Source of the DNA: CAYUJH01 sp964394585
Lineage (GTDB): Bacteria > Bacteroidota > Bacteroidia > Cytophagales > Flammeovirgaceae
Assembly (NCBI GenBank): GCA_964394585.1
Contig: CAYMYI010000176.1
Span: 1-6,278, forward strand
DNA: 6,278 nt
Direction of reading: 5' to 3'
Shown: piece after piece, positions 1-6,095 of the stretch
How positions within the stretch are numbered: position 1 is the first letter of the stretch
Layout: every line of letters starts with the position of its first letter
Program-made: the position numbers and the translations under genes
The notes under the pieces: generated by a model
What the model saw: only the letters and a program-made list of their open reading frames with translations
Told to the model about the DNA's origin: nothing
Database searches by the model: none

Positions 1-2208
1 TAAATTAGCGTAAAGGGCAAAGAACGAATAGGTGTTATAAAGCGTACCAAAAAACTTCCGCTGAATTTCTTGCAAACCTTCCAAATCGAATTTAAGGTTA
101 TCCCAAGGCGGAGCATTTTCAATCATGTACCAGCGGGCTACATCGGGACCGTATTGCTGGAGCACTTCAAACGGATTTACGGCATTCCCTAATCGTTTCG
201 ACATTTTCTGCCCTTGAGCATCGAGGACTAATCCGGTAGAAATTACATTTTTAAAAGCCACGCTATCTTCTAACATCACTGCGATGGCGTGTAGTGTAAA
301 GAACCAACCTCGGGTTTGGTCAACTCCTTCAGAGATATAATCGGCAGGGAAGCTAGCTTTAAACACCTCTTCATTTTCGAAAGGATAGTGCCACTGGGCA
401 AAAGGCATAGCGCCGCTATCAAACCATACGTCGATTAAGTCTGGCTCACGGTACATGGGTTTGCCCGAAGCGCTTACCAATACGATATCGTCCACGTAGG
501 GGCGGTGTAGGTCGAATTCTTCTGAGAGTTTTCCTTCTTGAATCCACTTAGAGTTGGTATCCATTACGCCGGCGGCTAGTGCTTTTTGCACTTCGGCTTC
601 TAGCTGTTCCATGGAGCCAATGCAGATTTCTTCTTGCTCGTCTTCGGTGCGCCAAATGGGCAAAGGAGTACCCCAGTAGCGCGAGCGTGATAAGTTCCAA
701 TCCACGAGGTTTTCAAGCCAATTACCAAAGCGCCCAGTACCGGTAGAAGCAGGTTTCCAGTTAATCGTTTTATTAAGTTCTACCAAGCGGTCTTTCACGG
801 CTGTAGTGCGGATAAACCACGAGTCGAGCGGATAGTATAAAATGGGCTTATCGGTACGCCAGCAGTGGGGGTAAGGGTGCTCGTATTTTTCTACCTTGAA
901 GGCTTTATTTTCCTCTTTTAGTTTGATGGCAATGCGTACGTCGGTTGGCTTAAAGTCTGGCGCGTTGCGTTCTTCTTCGCTGTAGTACTCTTCTTTTACG
1001 TACATGCCCGCGAAGTCGGTTACTTCTTTTACAAACTTTCCTTGCTTATCTACCAAGGGAACGGGTTTTCCATTTTCGTCCTTCACCATAATGGCTACCA
1101 CATTGTTTTCCTGCGCCACGCGGAAGTCGTCAGCACCAAATACCGATGCAGTGTGCACTACGCCGGTGCCATCTTCTGTGGTTACAAAATCGCCTGGGAT
1201 AATTACAAACGCTTTGCCTTCTGCGGGTACATAGGGCATTAATTGCTCATAGTTTACTCCTAGCAAATCGCTGCCTTTCAGCTCTTGGGTAACTTGGTAG
1301 GGGATGAGCTTGTCGCCCGGATTATATTCGTGCAGTTCGAGGTCTTTTGCCTTTGGGTTAAAGTAATTACCCATTACATCTTTGGCTAAGATGACGGTGA
1401 TGGGGTCGTATGTGTACGGGTTGTAAGTACGTACTTTTGCATACGTAATTTTTTCTCCAACAGCGAGTGCACAGTTAGAAGGAAGCGTCCACGGCGTGGT
1501 AGTCCAAGCAAGCACATATACTTCTTCTATCCCATCGAACAGATGCTTTGATTGCTCGTCGCGGATGAGTTTAAACTGTGCTGTAATAGAGGTATCCTTT
1601 ACATCTTGGTAGCAACCGGGTAAGTTAAGTTCATGGGAACTTAAGCCGGTTCCTGCTGCAGGCGAGTAGGGTTGTACGGTATAGCCTTTGTAAAGCAGCC
1701 CTTTGTCGTACAAACGTTTGAGCAAGTGCCAGAGCGATTCTATATATTCTTTTTCAAAAGTGATGTAGGGGTTGTCGAGGTCGACCCAATAGCCAATGCG
1801 TTGGGTGAGGTCGTCCCATTCCGACTTAAACTTCATTACTGCCTCACGGCATTTTTGATTGTACTCTTCAATGGTAATTTTAGTGCCGATGTCTTCCTTG
1901 GTAATGCCCAGGTCTTTTTCAACTTTTAGCTCCACAGGCAAGCCGTGGGTATCCCAGCCAGCTTTTCGTTTTACTTGGAACCCTTTTAGGGTTTTGTAAC
2001 GGCAGAAAATATCTTTTACCGTACGCGCCATCACGTGGTGGATACCCGGTACACCATTTGCTGAAGGAGGGCCTTCATAAAAGGTAAAGGTGGGCTTCCC
2101 TTCGCGAGAGGAAACGGACTTTTCAAAAACTTGATTTTCTTGCCAAAACTTGAGGATTTCTTCCCCAACTTTTACAAAATCGGACTGTTCGTATTCAGGA
2201 TATTTCAT
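1..2208 (-). CDS. ileS: Isoleucyl-tRNA synthetase, eukaryote-like (IleRS2) type, 3' end cut by window
   Basis: This cytoplasmic class I synthetase charges tRNA-Ile with isoleucine using ATP and edits mischarged valine. The window holds residues 1-736 of a protein usually about 1,100 long; the anticodon-binding C-terminus lies beyond the left edge. Visible in order: the first class I signature as PGIHHVMAR (GIHH at 55-58, 2035-2046), GWDTHGLP at 84-91, the CP1 editing domain with WTTTPWTLPSN from residue 235 and HTASVFGADD from 352, WGTPLPIW after the editing domain, DVWFDSG around 595, and KMSKR at 668-672 (193-207). KMSKR and WGTP are typical of the eukaryote-like type; the common bacterial type has KMSKS and WGVP. 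The first signature is normally HxGH, so GIHH is an exchange of its first and third residues. ATG 2208 is the first possible start because an in-frame stop lies at 2212-2214. The gene is divergent from uxs and has its own promoter box at 2258-2265. Identity is certain; mupirocin insensitivity is inferred. Confidence 0.97.
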   Translation of the reverse strand, partial: MKYPEYEQSDFVKVGEEILKFWQENQVFEKSVSSREGKPTFTFYEGPPSANGVPGIHHVMARTVKDIFCRYKTLKGFQVKRKAGWDTHGLPVELKVEKDLGITKEDIGTKITIEEYNQKCREAVMKFKSEWDDLTQRIGYWVDLDNPYITFEKEYIESLWHLLKRLYDKGLLYKGYTVQPYSPAAGTGLSSHELNLPGCYQDVKDTSITAQFKLIRDEQSKHLFDGIEEVYVLAWTTTPWTLPSNCALAVGEKITYAKVRTYNPYTYDPITVILAKDVMGNYFNPKAKDLELHEYNPGDKLIPYQVTQELKGSDLLGVNYEQLMPYVPAEGKAFVIIPGDFVTTEDGTGVVHTASVFGADDFRVAQENNVVAIMVKDENGKPVPLVDKQGKFVKEVTDFAGMYVKEEYYSEEERNAPDFKPTDVRIAIKLKEENKAFKVEKYEHPYPHCWRTDKPILYYPLDSWFIRTTAVKDRLVELNKTINWKPASTGTGRFGNWLENLVDWNLSRSRYWGTPLPIWRTEDEQEEICIGSMEQLEAEVQKALAAGVMDTNSKWIQEGKLSEEFDLHRPYVDDIVLVSASGKPMYREPDLIDVWFDSGAMPFAQWHYPFENEEVFKASFPADYISEGVDQTRGWFFTLHAIAVMLEDSVAFKNVISTGLVLDAQGQKMSKRLGNAVNPFEVLQQYGPDVARWYMIENAPPWDNLKFDLEGLQEIQRKFFGTLYNTYSFFALYANL

Positions 2209-2257
2209 AAATCAACGGCTACGTTGCTCTGCGTTTTTTGCTCAAAAATAGAAGTCG

Positions 2258-2265
2258 CAAAGGTA
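2258..2265 (-). promoter_or_regulatory. Bacteroidota-type -7 box of the ileS promoter
   Basis: Read on the minus strand, this is TACCTTTG followed by C, an exact match to the Bacteroidota -7 consensus TAnnTTTG. It would start transcription around 2251, leaving a leader of about 43 bases before the ileS ATG at 2208. No clear TTTG is seen about 19-21 bases upstream, so the -33 element is weak or absent. The call rests on the match and on its position. Confidence 0.6.
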
Positions 2266-2376
2266 GGTATTTTTAAGTAATTTGCAGGATGTGCAGCACT
2301 ATGAGAGACGTAATTGCGAAAATACATTGCCACGAAAAAGCCATAATCGTTTTACCTAAAAGGAGAGTGCTTTTTT

Positions 2377-2384
2377 TACTTTTG
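2377..2384 (+). promoter_or_regulatory. Bacteroidota-type -7 box of the uxs-nuoB promoter
   Basis: The sequence TACTTTTG matches the TAnnTTTG consensus exactly and sits 42 bases before the preferred uxs ATG at 2427. Transcription would begin near 2391. The -33 element is not convincing. If this box is used, the in-frame ATG at 2289 is upstream of the transcript, which favours the start at 2427 or 2421. Confidence 0.55.
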
Positions 2385-2426
2385 GCATTCCCTCCGTTAC
2401 TTTACCTTAAATCATTCCGAATGTTT

Positions 2427-3359
2427 ATGAAACGCGTTTTAATTACCGGTGCAGCAGGCTTCCTTGGTTCACACCTATGCGATCGCTTCATCCAAGAAGA
2501 ATACCATGTAATAGGAATGGATAACCTGATTACCGGTAGCTTAAGCAATATAGAACACTTGTTTTCGCATCCTCATTTTGAATTTTACCATCACGATGTA
2601 AGCAAGTTTGTACATGTACCCGGTTCTCTCGATTATATTTTACATTTTGCTTCACCGGCAAGTCCTATCGATTACCTCAAAATGCCGATTCAGACCTTGA
2701 AGGTAGGCTCGCTTGGAACCCATAACCTTTTAGGGCTAGCTCGGGCAAAAGCAGCACGGATTTTAGTAGCCTCTACCTCGGAAATCTATGGCGACCCGAC
2801 CGTGCATCCCCAAAATGAAACCTATTGGGGCAATGTAAACTCGGTAGGTCCGCGTGGTGTGTACGACGAAGCCAAACGCTTTCAAGAAGCCATCACTATG
2901 GCATATCATACATATCATACATTGGAAACTCGCATTGTGCGAATCTTTAACACTTATGGCCCGCGTATGCGCTTGAACGACGGACGCGCTCTACCTGCTT
3001 TTATGGGACAGGCGCTGCGTGGAGAAGACCTCACCGTATTTGGCGACGGAAGCCAAACTCGGTCCTTTTGTTATGTAGACGACTTAATCGAAGGGATTTA
3101 TCGATTGCTACTGAGCGATTGTGTAGAACCGGTAAACATTGGCAACCCTTCGGAGATTTCCATCAAAGATTTTGCGGAAGAAATTTTGAAGCTTACCGGA
3201 AGTAAAAGCAAAATTGTTTACAAAGAGCTACCCAAAGACGACCCCAAACAACGCTGCCCTGACATCACCAAGGCGAAAGAGGTACTCGGCTGGGAACCTC
3301 GGGTAAACCGTTCCGAAGGGCTAGCGATTACCCTAAAATACTTTCAAGATAAGGTTTAA
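2427..3359 (+). CDS. uxs: UDP-glucuronate decarboxylase (UDP-xylose synthase), extended SDR family
   Basis: The protein (310 residues) should convert UDP-glucuronate to UDP-xylose through a bound NAD-dependent 4-keto intermediate, in the cytoplasm, supplying xylose for polysaccharide or lipopolysaccharide. The N-terminal Rossmann motif is GAAGFLG (8-14), with D32 placed to bind the adenine ribose. SPASPIDYLK (76-85), the active-site TSE (117-119), the YDEAK catalytic pair (Y146, K150), and GDGSQTRSFCYVDDL (206-220) match the UXS family closely, more so than dTDP-glucose dehydratases or UDP-galactose epimerases. Length fits soluble bacterial UXS. The frame is open back to an ATG at 2289, but the family normally begins at MKRVLITG and the promoter box at 2377-2384 lies inside that extension. 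ATG 2421 (two residues longer) is an equally possible start. nuoB begins 18 bases after the stop, so the two are probably co-transcribed. Confidence 0.92.
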   Translation: MKRVLITGAAGFLGSHLCDRFIQEEYHVIGMDNLITGSLSNIEHLFSHPHFEFYHHDVSKFVHVPGSLDYILHFASPASPIDYLKMPIQTLKVGSLGTHNLLGLARAKAARILVASTSEIYGDPTVHPQNETYWGNVNSVGPRGVYDEAKRFQEAITMAYHTYHTLETRIVRIFNTYGPRMRLNDGRALPAFMGQALRGEDLTVFGDGSQTRSFCYVDDLIEGIYRLLLSDCVEPVNIGNPSEISIKDFAEEILKLTGSKSKIVYKELPKDDPKQRCPDITKAKEVLGWEPRVNRSEGLAITLKYFQDKV

Positions 3360-3377
3360 CGGAAACGCTTGGAACGC

Positions 3378-3890
3378 ATGCAAACATCGGAAACGAAAAC
3401 CGGACAAGGAGGCGTAGTCATTACAAAGCTAGAAGAATTGCTCAATTGGGCGCGGTTATCATCGTTATGGCCTATGGGCTTTGGCTTGGCTTGCTGCGCC
3501 ATCGAAATGATGTCAGCGTATGCATCCGGATACGATTTAGATCGCTTTGGTGTGTTCCCCAGAGCAAGTCCGCGGCAATCCGATGTGATGATCGTAGCCG
3601 GCACAGTAACTTTTAAGATGGCAGATCGCGTTCGGCGACTCTACGAGCAAATGGCAGAACCACGTTATGTGATTTCTATGGGAAGTTGCTCAAATTGTGG
3701 AGGCCCTTATTGGGAACACGGCTATCATGTAGTGAAAGGGGTAGACCGCATTATCCCCGTAGATGTGTACGTGCCCGGCTGCCCTCCTCGCCCTGAAGCC
3801 CTCATAGGAGGTATCCTAAAGCTGCAAGAGAAAATTCAAAAAGAGCAACCGCTTGCACCCAAAGCGGTGGAAAATCTCTTAAAGGGCTAG
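3378..3890 (+). CDS. nuoB: NADH-quinone oxidoreductase subunit B (complex I, cluster N2 subunit)
   Basis: NuoB (170 residues) lies at the joint between the peripheral and membrane arms of complex I and carries 4Fe-4S cluster N2, which hands electrons to quinone. The expected N2 ligands are present: the tandem pair C39 and C40 in LACCAIEMM, C104 in MGSCSNCGGPY, and C135 in VPGCPPRPEAL. The conserved FGVFPRASPRQSD segment (57-69) is also intact, so the subunit looks functional. The length is typical. ATG 3378 is preferred; an in-frame TTG at 3369 would add three residues and has no support. The gene follows uxs by 18 bases and has no promoter of its own that I can see. In most genomes nuoA precedes nuoB and nuoC follows directly. 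Here nuoA is missing from this side and nuoC is 495 bases away. Confidence 0.96.
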   Translation: MQTSETKTGQGGVVITKLEELLNWARLSSLWPMGFGLACCAIEMMSAYASGYDLDRFGVFPRASPRQSDVMIVAGTVTFKMADRVRRLYEQMAEPRYVISMGSCSNCGGPYWEHGYHVVKGVDRIIPVDVYVPGCPPRPEALIGGILKLQEKIQKEQPLAPKAVENLLKG

Positions 3891-3891
3891 G

Positions 3892-3996
3892 TTGGTATAT
3901 GTATTTGAGGGGACTTTACATGCAGCACAGTTAGCTCGTGCAGGGAAAACAGTGCTTAAATCTTTAAAAGAGGTATTGGATGAGCCTAGAGATTAA
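3892..3996 (+). pseudogene. Short open frame after nuoB, possible gene fragment
   Basis: A frame of 34 codons starts with TTG one base after the nuoB stop and ends with TAA at 3994-3996. The product has a balanced, charged composition (FEGTLHAAQLARAGKTVLKS followed by an acidic tail) and could form an amphipathic helix. It has no ATG and no recognisable family. It could be the surviving C-terminal end of a broken gene, a small coupled peptide, or chance. The protein-like composition is the only support. Confidence 0.2.
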
Positions 3997-4027
3997 GCCC
4001 AACTCTTTATATTAAGTATAAAATGTT

Positions 4028-4107
4028 GTAACGAAAAGAATAAAAAAATCAAATGTTACACATGTTGAAACAATTCCATGTTTACATTAAAACGTTACTA
4101 TTTTTTT
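4028..4107 (+). terminator. Nested inverted repeat with T-run, possible terminator of uxs-nuoB
   Basis: The inner arms are AATGTTACACATG (4052-4064) and CATGTTTACATT (4077-4088), which pair with one bulge and a mismatch around a 12-base loop. They are flanked by outer arms GTAACG (4028-4033) and CGTTAC (4093-4098), and seven T follow at 4101-4107. This order is that of an intrinsic terminator, about 140 bases after nuoB. The stems are A/T-rich and the outer arms are separated from the inner ones by 18 unpaired bases on the left, so folding strength is uncertain. A protein-binding palindrome or the remains of a small repeat element are alternatives. Confidence 0.35.
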
Positions 4108-4206
4108 ATCAGTTAAAAGTAGTGCTTTATCTTTCTCCAACATTAATCGATTATACCCACTCACTTTAATGGTAGCTATTCTTTGGGCAGCATTTACCAT
4201 TAACAT
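4087..4206 (-). pseudogene. Short minus-strand open frame, unrecognised
   Basis: An ATG at 4206 (minus strand) opens a 39-codon frame ending with TAA at 4087-4089; a stop lies three codons upstream of the ATG. The predicted peptide includes the run NAAQRIATIKVSGYNRLML and ends lysine-rich, without cysteine. I do not recognise a family. Upstream on the minus strand there is only a one-mismatch version of the -7 box (TACTTTTT). It overlaps the inverted repeat by its last bases. It may be a fragment of an older gene, a real small protein, or chance. Confidence 0.18.
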
Positions 4207-4335
4207 CGGCTCTTAATTCACACGAAAAAAGTAGTTGAAATAACAAGAATGATTGATAGTAACCCTCAGATAAACGGGAAACATAATCTGAAAAATAAAT
4301 TACTTCGTATTGCAAAACCTGATGTACGCAAGTTT

Positions 4336-4343
4336 CATATTTG
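4336..4343 (+). promoter_or_regulatory. Weak -7-like box upstream of nuoC
   Basis: CATATTTG differs from the Bacteroidota TAnnTTTG box at one position, the first T. A TTG lies 23 bases upstream (4310-4312), slightly farther than the usual 19-21 bases. Transcription would begin near 4350, about 36 bases before the nuoC ATG, similar to the other leaders here. nuoC needs its own promoter if the repeat at 4028-4107 ends the nuoB transcript. The match is weak. Confidence 0.3.
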
Positions 4344-4385
4344 ATATAATTATGATAACATCCCTTTTTGGAAAGATGTAGGATA

Positions 4386-4883
4386 ATGACAACTGAAGAA
4401 ATTTATCGCAAACTCGTTACAAAATTTGGTGAAGAGTCGATTAAGCTTCATCAAAGTGAAAATCAAACCATCACAGTATCTGCTGAGATGCTAGTAGAAG
4501 TTTGCCAATATTTACACAGCGCACCTGTTTTTTATTTCGATAGCCTTTCCTGTGTAACCGGGGTGCACCGCCCCAATACCAATGCTTCTTTTGCCGTCTA
4601 TTATTCCCTATATTCTATCCCCAACGATGCCCATTTAACGCTAAAGGTAGAAACGAATCAAACGGTACCCTCTTTAGTATCGGTGTGGAGTGCGGCTAAT
4701 TGGCAAGAACGAGAAGTGTACGATTTGCTAGGAGTTGTATTTGAAGGCCACCCCGACTTACGTAGAATTCTTCTTCCCAACGATTGGGAAGGGCATCCCT
4801 TACAGAAAGACTACAAAGAAGCCGAGAAATACCACGGCGTTTCCATTCAATATACGGCTGAGAACCCACCGCAAAGTTTTTGA
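4386..4883 (+). CDS. nuoC: NADH-quinone oxidoreductase subunit C (complex I 30 kDa subunit)
   Basis: NuoC (165 residues) is a peripheral-arm subunit of complex I that packs against NuoD and NuoB and carries no cofactor. The 30 kDa-subunit signature is clear in the C-terminal half: EREVYDLLGVVFEGHPDLRR (108-127), then ILLPNDWEGHPLQKDY (128-143). The N-terminal half (FDSLSCVTGV, 51-60) is also typical. The protein is stand-alone, not a NuoCD fusion, and of normal length. ATG 4386 is chosen; an in-frame TTG at 4368 would add six residues of no family character. AGGA at 4380-4383 is too close to the ATG to be a normal ribosome-binding site. nuoD, the usual next gene, does not follow; the str operon does. 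With no visible damage, the subunit probably functions with Nuo proteins encoded elsewhere. Confidence 0.93.
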   Translation: MTTEEIYRKLVTKFGEESIKLHQSENQTITVSAEMLVEVCQYLHSAPVFYFDSLSCVTGVHRPNTNASFAVYYSLYSIPNDAHLTLKVETNQTVPSLVSVWSAANWQEREVYDLLGVVFEGHPDLRRILLPNDWEGHPLQKDYKEAEKYHGVSIQYTAENPPQSF

Positions 4884-4888
4884 AGTAG

Positions 4889-5032
4889 AATGCCATTTCG
4901 GATAAAGTACATTTTATTTTAGGGTATGATGGCTATTCCATAGAAACCATACCTTTTATTCTAAAGCTTTACCGCGAAATGAAATCGGAGCATACAGTGT
5001 TATTACTTTTCAGAATGTTGCCCTCAGATTAA
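4889..5032 (+). pseudogene. Open frame without start codon after nuoC, possible gene remnant
   Basis: Between a TAG at 4886-4888 and the TAA at 5030-5032, a frame of 47 codons stays open. It reads like protein (for example YDGYSIETIPFILKLYREM) but has no ATG, GTG or TTG near its beginning; the first in-frame ATG is late, near 4979. I recognise no family. It overlaps the hairpin at 4921-4959. It may be the remains of a gene, or an accidental frame; an open stretch of this length is not rare. Confidence 0.15.
4921..4959 (+). terminator. Hairpin with T-rich tail downstream of nuoC
   Basis: GGTATG (4923-4928) pairs with CATACC (4948-4953). Inside it, CTAT (4933-4936) and ATAG (4940-4943) form a small inner stem, or alternatively ATGG pairs with CCAT. 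TTTTATT follows immediately. This looks like an intrinsic terminator about 40 bases after the nuoC stop, separating nuoC from the rpsL promoter. The six-base stem is modest. Confidence 0.5.
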
Positions 5033-5107
5033 AAAAATATCAAGCCTAAGAGAGTCTTCTGTAATTTCCCAAAACCTTTTACCAATTTGTTCCTTGATTT
5101 TTAGGCG

Positions 5108-5142
5108 TTTGTTTGAAATTGCAATTCAAATTTCTACTTTTG
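5108..5142 (+). promoter_or_regulatory. str operon (rpsL) promoter, Bacteroidota type
   Basis: Two overlapping-phase TTTG copies (5108-5111 and 5112-5115) precede the -7 box TACTTTTG (5135-5142). The second copy gives a spacer of exactly 19 bases, matching the Bacteroidota TTTG / TAnnTTTG promoter. Transcription would begin near 5149, about 34 bases before the rpsL ATG. It is the best promoter in the window, as expected for an abundant translation operon. The spacer contains a near-palindrome listed separately. Confidence 0.75.
5112..5130. repeat. Near-palindrome in the rpsL promoter spacer
   Basis: TTTGAAATTGCAATTCAAA is an inverted repeat with a perfect ten-base core (AATTGCAATT, 5117-5126) and TTTG/CAAA arms, broken only by one extra A at 5116. 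Its left arm is the -33 TTTG, so a protein bound here would compete with RNA polymerase. Operator function is inferred from position and symmetry only; short palindromes also arise by chance in A/T-rich DNA. Confidence 0.35.
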
Positions 5143-5182
5143 CAACTCTTTAAACTTAAGCGTTTTAAAAAAAAGATTATAA

Positions 5183-5566
5183 ATGCCTACTATTCAGCAA
5201 CTAGTACGGAAAGGAAGAGTAACTAAGCAGGTTAAGTCTAAATCTCCTGCTCTTAACTCGTGTCCTCAGCGAAGAGGAGTTTGTACGCGTGTATATACTA
5301 CTACTCCTAAGAAACCAAACTCTGCCATGCGTAAAGTGGCAAGGGTACGTCTTACCACAGGAAAAGAAGTGAATGCTTATATTCCTGGAGAAGGACATAA
5401 CCTAAATGAGCACTCGATTGTACTCATTCGTGGTGGTCGTGTAAAAGATTTGCCGGGTGTGCGTTATCACATCATTCGCGGAGCATTGGATACTGCAGGG
5501 GTGAATGGTCGTACGCAACGTCGCTCTAAATATGGAGCCAAACGACCTAAAGACGCTAAAAAGTAA
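5183..5566 (+). CDS. rpsL: 30S ribosomal protein S12
   Basis: S12 (127 residues) sits at the decoding centre of the small subunit and helps control accuracy. Family landmarks are CPQRRGVCTRVYTTTPKKPNSA (ending at 48) and GGRVKDLPGVRYH (84-96). The residues at which streptomycin-resistance substitutions usually occur, K43 and K88 in E. coli numbering, are both the sensitive form here. D89, the usual site of RimO methylthiolation, is present. ATG 5183 gives the normal MPTIQQLVRKG N-terminus and is preceded by an A-rich leader without Shine-Dalgarno. It is the first gene of the str operon, with rpsG 38 bases downstream. Confidence 0.98.
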   Translation: MPTIQQLVRKGRVTKQVKSKSPALNSCPQRRGVCTRVYTTTPKKPNSAMRKVARVRLTTGKEVNAYIPGEGHNLNEHSIVLIRGGRVKDLPGVRYHIIRGALDTAGVNGRTQRRSKYGAKRPKDAKK

Positions 5567-5604
5567 GCATAATTTTGTCATATATTTAATACTGAAATAC
5601 AACG

Positions 5605-6090
5605 ATGAGAAAGGCAAAGCCCAAAAAACGTTATGTGTTGCCTGATCCTAAGTTCAAGGATACACTGGTAACTAAGTTTGTGAACGACCTCATGAAAGAA
5701 GGCAAAAAAAGTAAAGCCTATACGATCTTCTATGAGGCACTCGACTTAGTAGAGGAGCGATTAGGTAAAAATAGCGACGAGCCTGTAAATGGTTTGGAGG
5801 TTTGGAAAAAGGCATTGGGTAATATTATGCCCGCTGTCGAGGTGAAAAGTAGAAGAGTAGGAGGGGCAACGTTTCAGGTACCTACCGAGGTTCGCCCTGA
5901 GCGTAAAACCTCATTAGGCATCAAATGGATGGTAAAATATGCGCGCGCTCGTAACGAAAAGACCATGACAGAGCGATTGGCAGGCGAAATCATTGCAGCT
6001 TCGAAAGGTGAAGGGGCAGCAGTGAAGAAGAAAGATGATACGCATAGAATGGCAGAAGCAAATAAAGCATTTTCACACTTTAGGTTCTAA
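5605..6090 (+). CDS. rpsG: 30S ribosomal protein S7
   Basis: S7 (161 residues) is the primary assembly protein for the 30S head and binds the 3' major domain of 16S rRNA near the E site. DPKFKDTLVTKFVNDLMKEG (14-33) is the S7 signature region, and the RNA-contacting beta hairpin with RRVGGATFQVPTEVRPER spans about 83-100. The C-terminus, DDTHRMAEANKAFSHFRF (144-161), is typical of Bacteroidota. The length is normal. ATG 5605 gives the standard N-terminus MRKAKPKKR. It lies between rpsL (38 bases) and fusA (5 bases), in the conserved order, so it is surely part of the same transcript. Confidence 0.98.
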   Translation: MRKAKPKKRYVLPDPKFKDTLVTKFVNDLMKEGKKSKAYTIFYEALDLVEERLGKNSDEPVNGLEVWKKALGNIMPAVEVKSRRVGGATFQVPTEVRPERKTSLGIKWMVKYARARNEKTMTERLAGEIIAASKGEGAAVKKKDDTHRMAEANKAFSHFRF

Positions 6091-6095
6091 TAACA

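Larger units (their letters stand above)
3891..4385. other. A/T-rich gap between nuoB and nuoC, no recognisable gene
   Basis: This 495-base stretch holds no gene I can name and no part of nuoA or nuoD. By eye it is clearly richer in A and T than the flanking genes. It contains a 34-codon frame directly after nuoB (3892-3996), a nested inverted repeat followed by a run of seven T (4028-4107), and a 39-codon minus-strand frame (4087-4206). Positions 4207-4335 show nothing recognisable. A weak promoter-like box lies at 4336-4343. The content fits decayed or inserted DNA separating two genes that were once adjacent, but no insertion sequence ends or target duplications are evident. Confidence 0.7.

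Noticed and set aside
1004..1929. Plus-strand open frames of 66-85 codons at 1004, 1042 and 1672
   Set aside because: All lie antisense within the well-conserved ileS coding region and show no family character.
2289..2426. ATG 2289 as the uxs start
   Set aside because: It would precede the exact TAnnTTTG box at 2377-2384, and the family normally starts at MKRVLITG. It is kept as a finding only.
3356..3604. Minus-strand open frame opposite the 5' half of nuoB
   Set aside because: It is fully antisense to conserved NuoB residues including the C39-C40 ligands; its composition reflects the opposite strand.
4062..4169. Plus-strand 35-codon frame starting with ATG at 4062
   Set aside because: It lies over the inverted repeat, is dominated by A/T-driven Phe, Leu and Tyr codons, and has no ribosome-binding or family signal.
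3891..4385. Insertion sequence or nuoA remnant in the nuoB-nuoC gap
   Set aside because: I saw no transposase motif, no terminal repeats with target duplication, and none of the hydrophobic helices expected of NuoA.
4696..4896. Minus-strand frame opposite the 3' part of nuoC
   Set aside because: It is antisense to the NuoC signature region and has no features of its own.
5201..5617. Two minus-strand frames opposite rpsL and the rpsL-rpsG junction
   Set aside because: They are shadows of strongly conserved ribosomal protein genes and lack promoters or recognisable domains.
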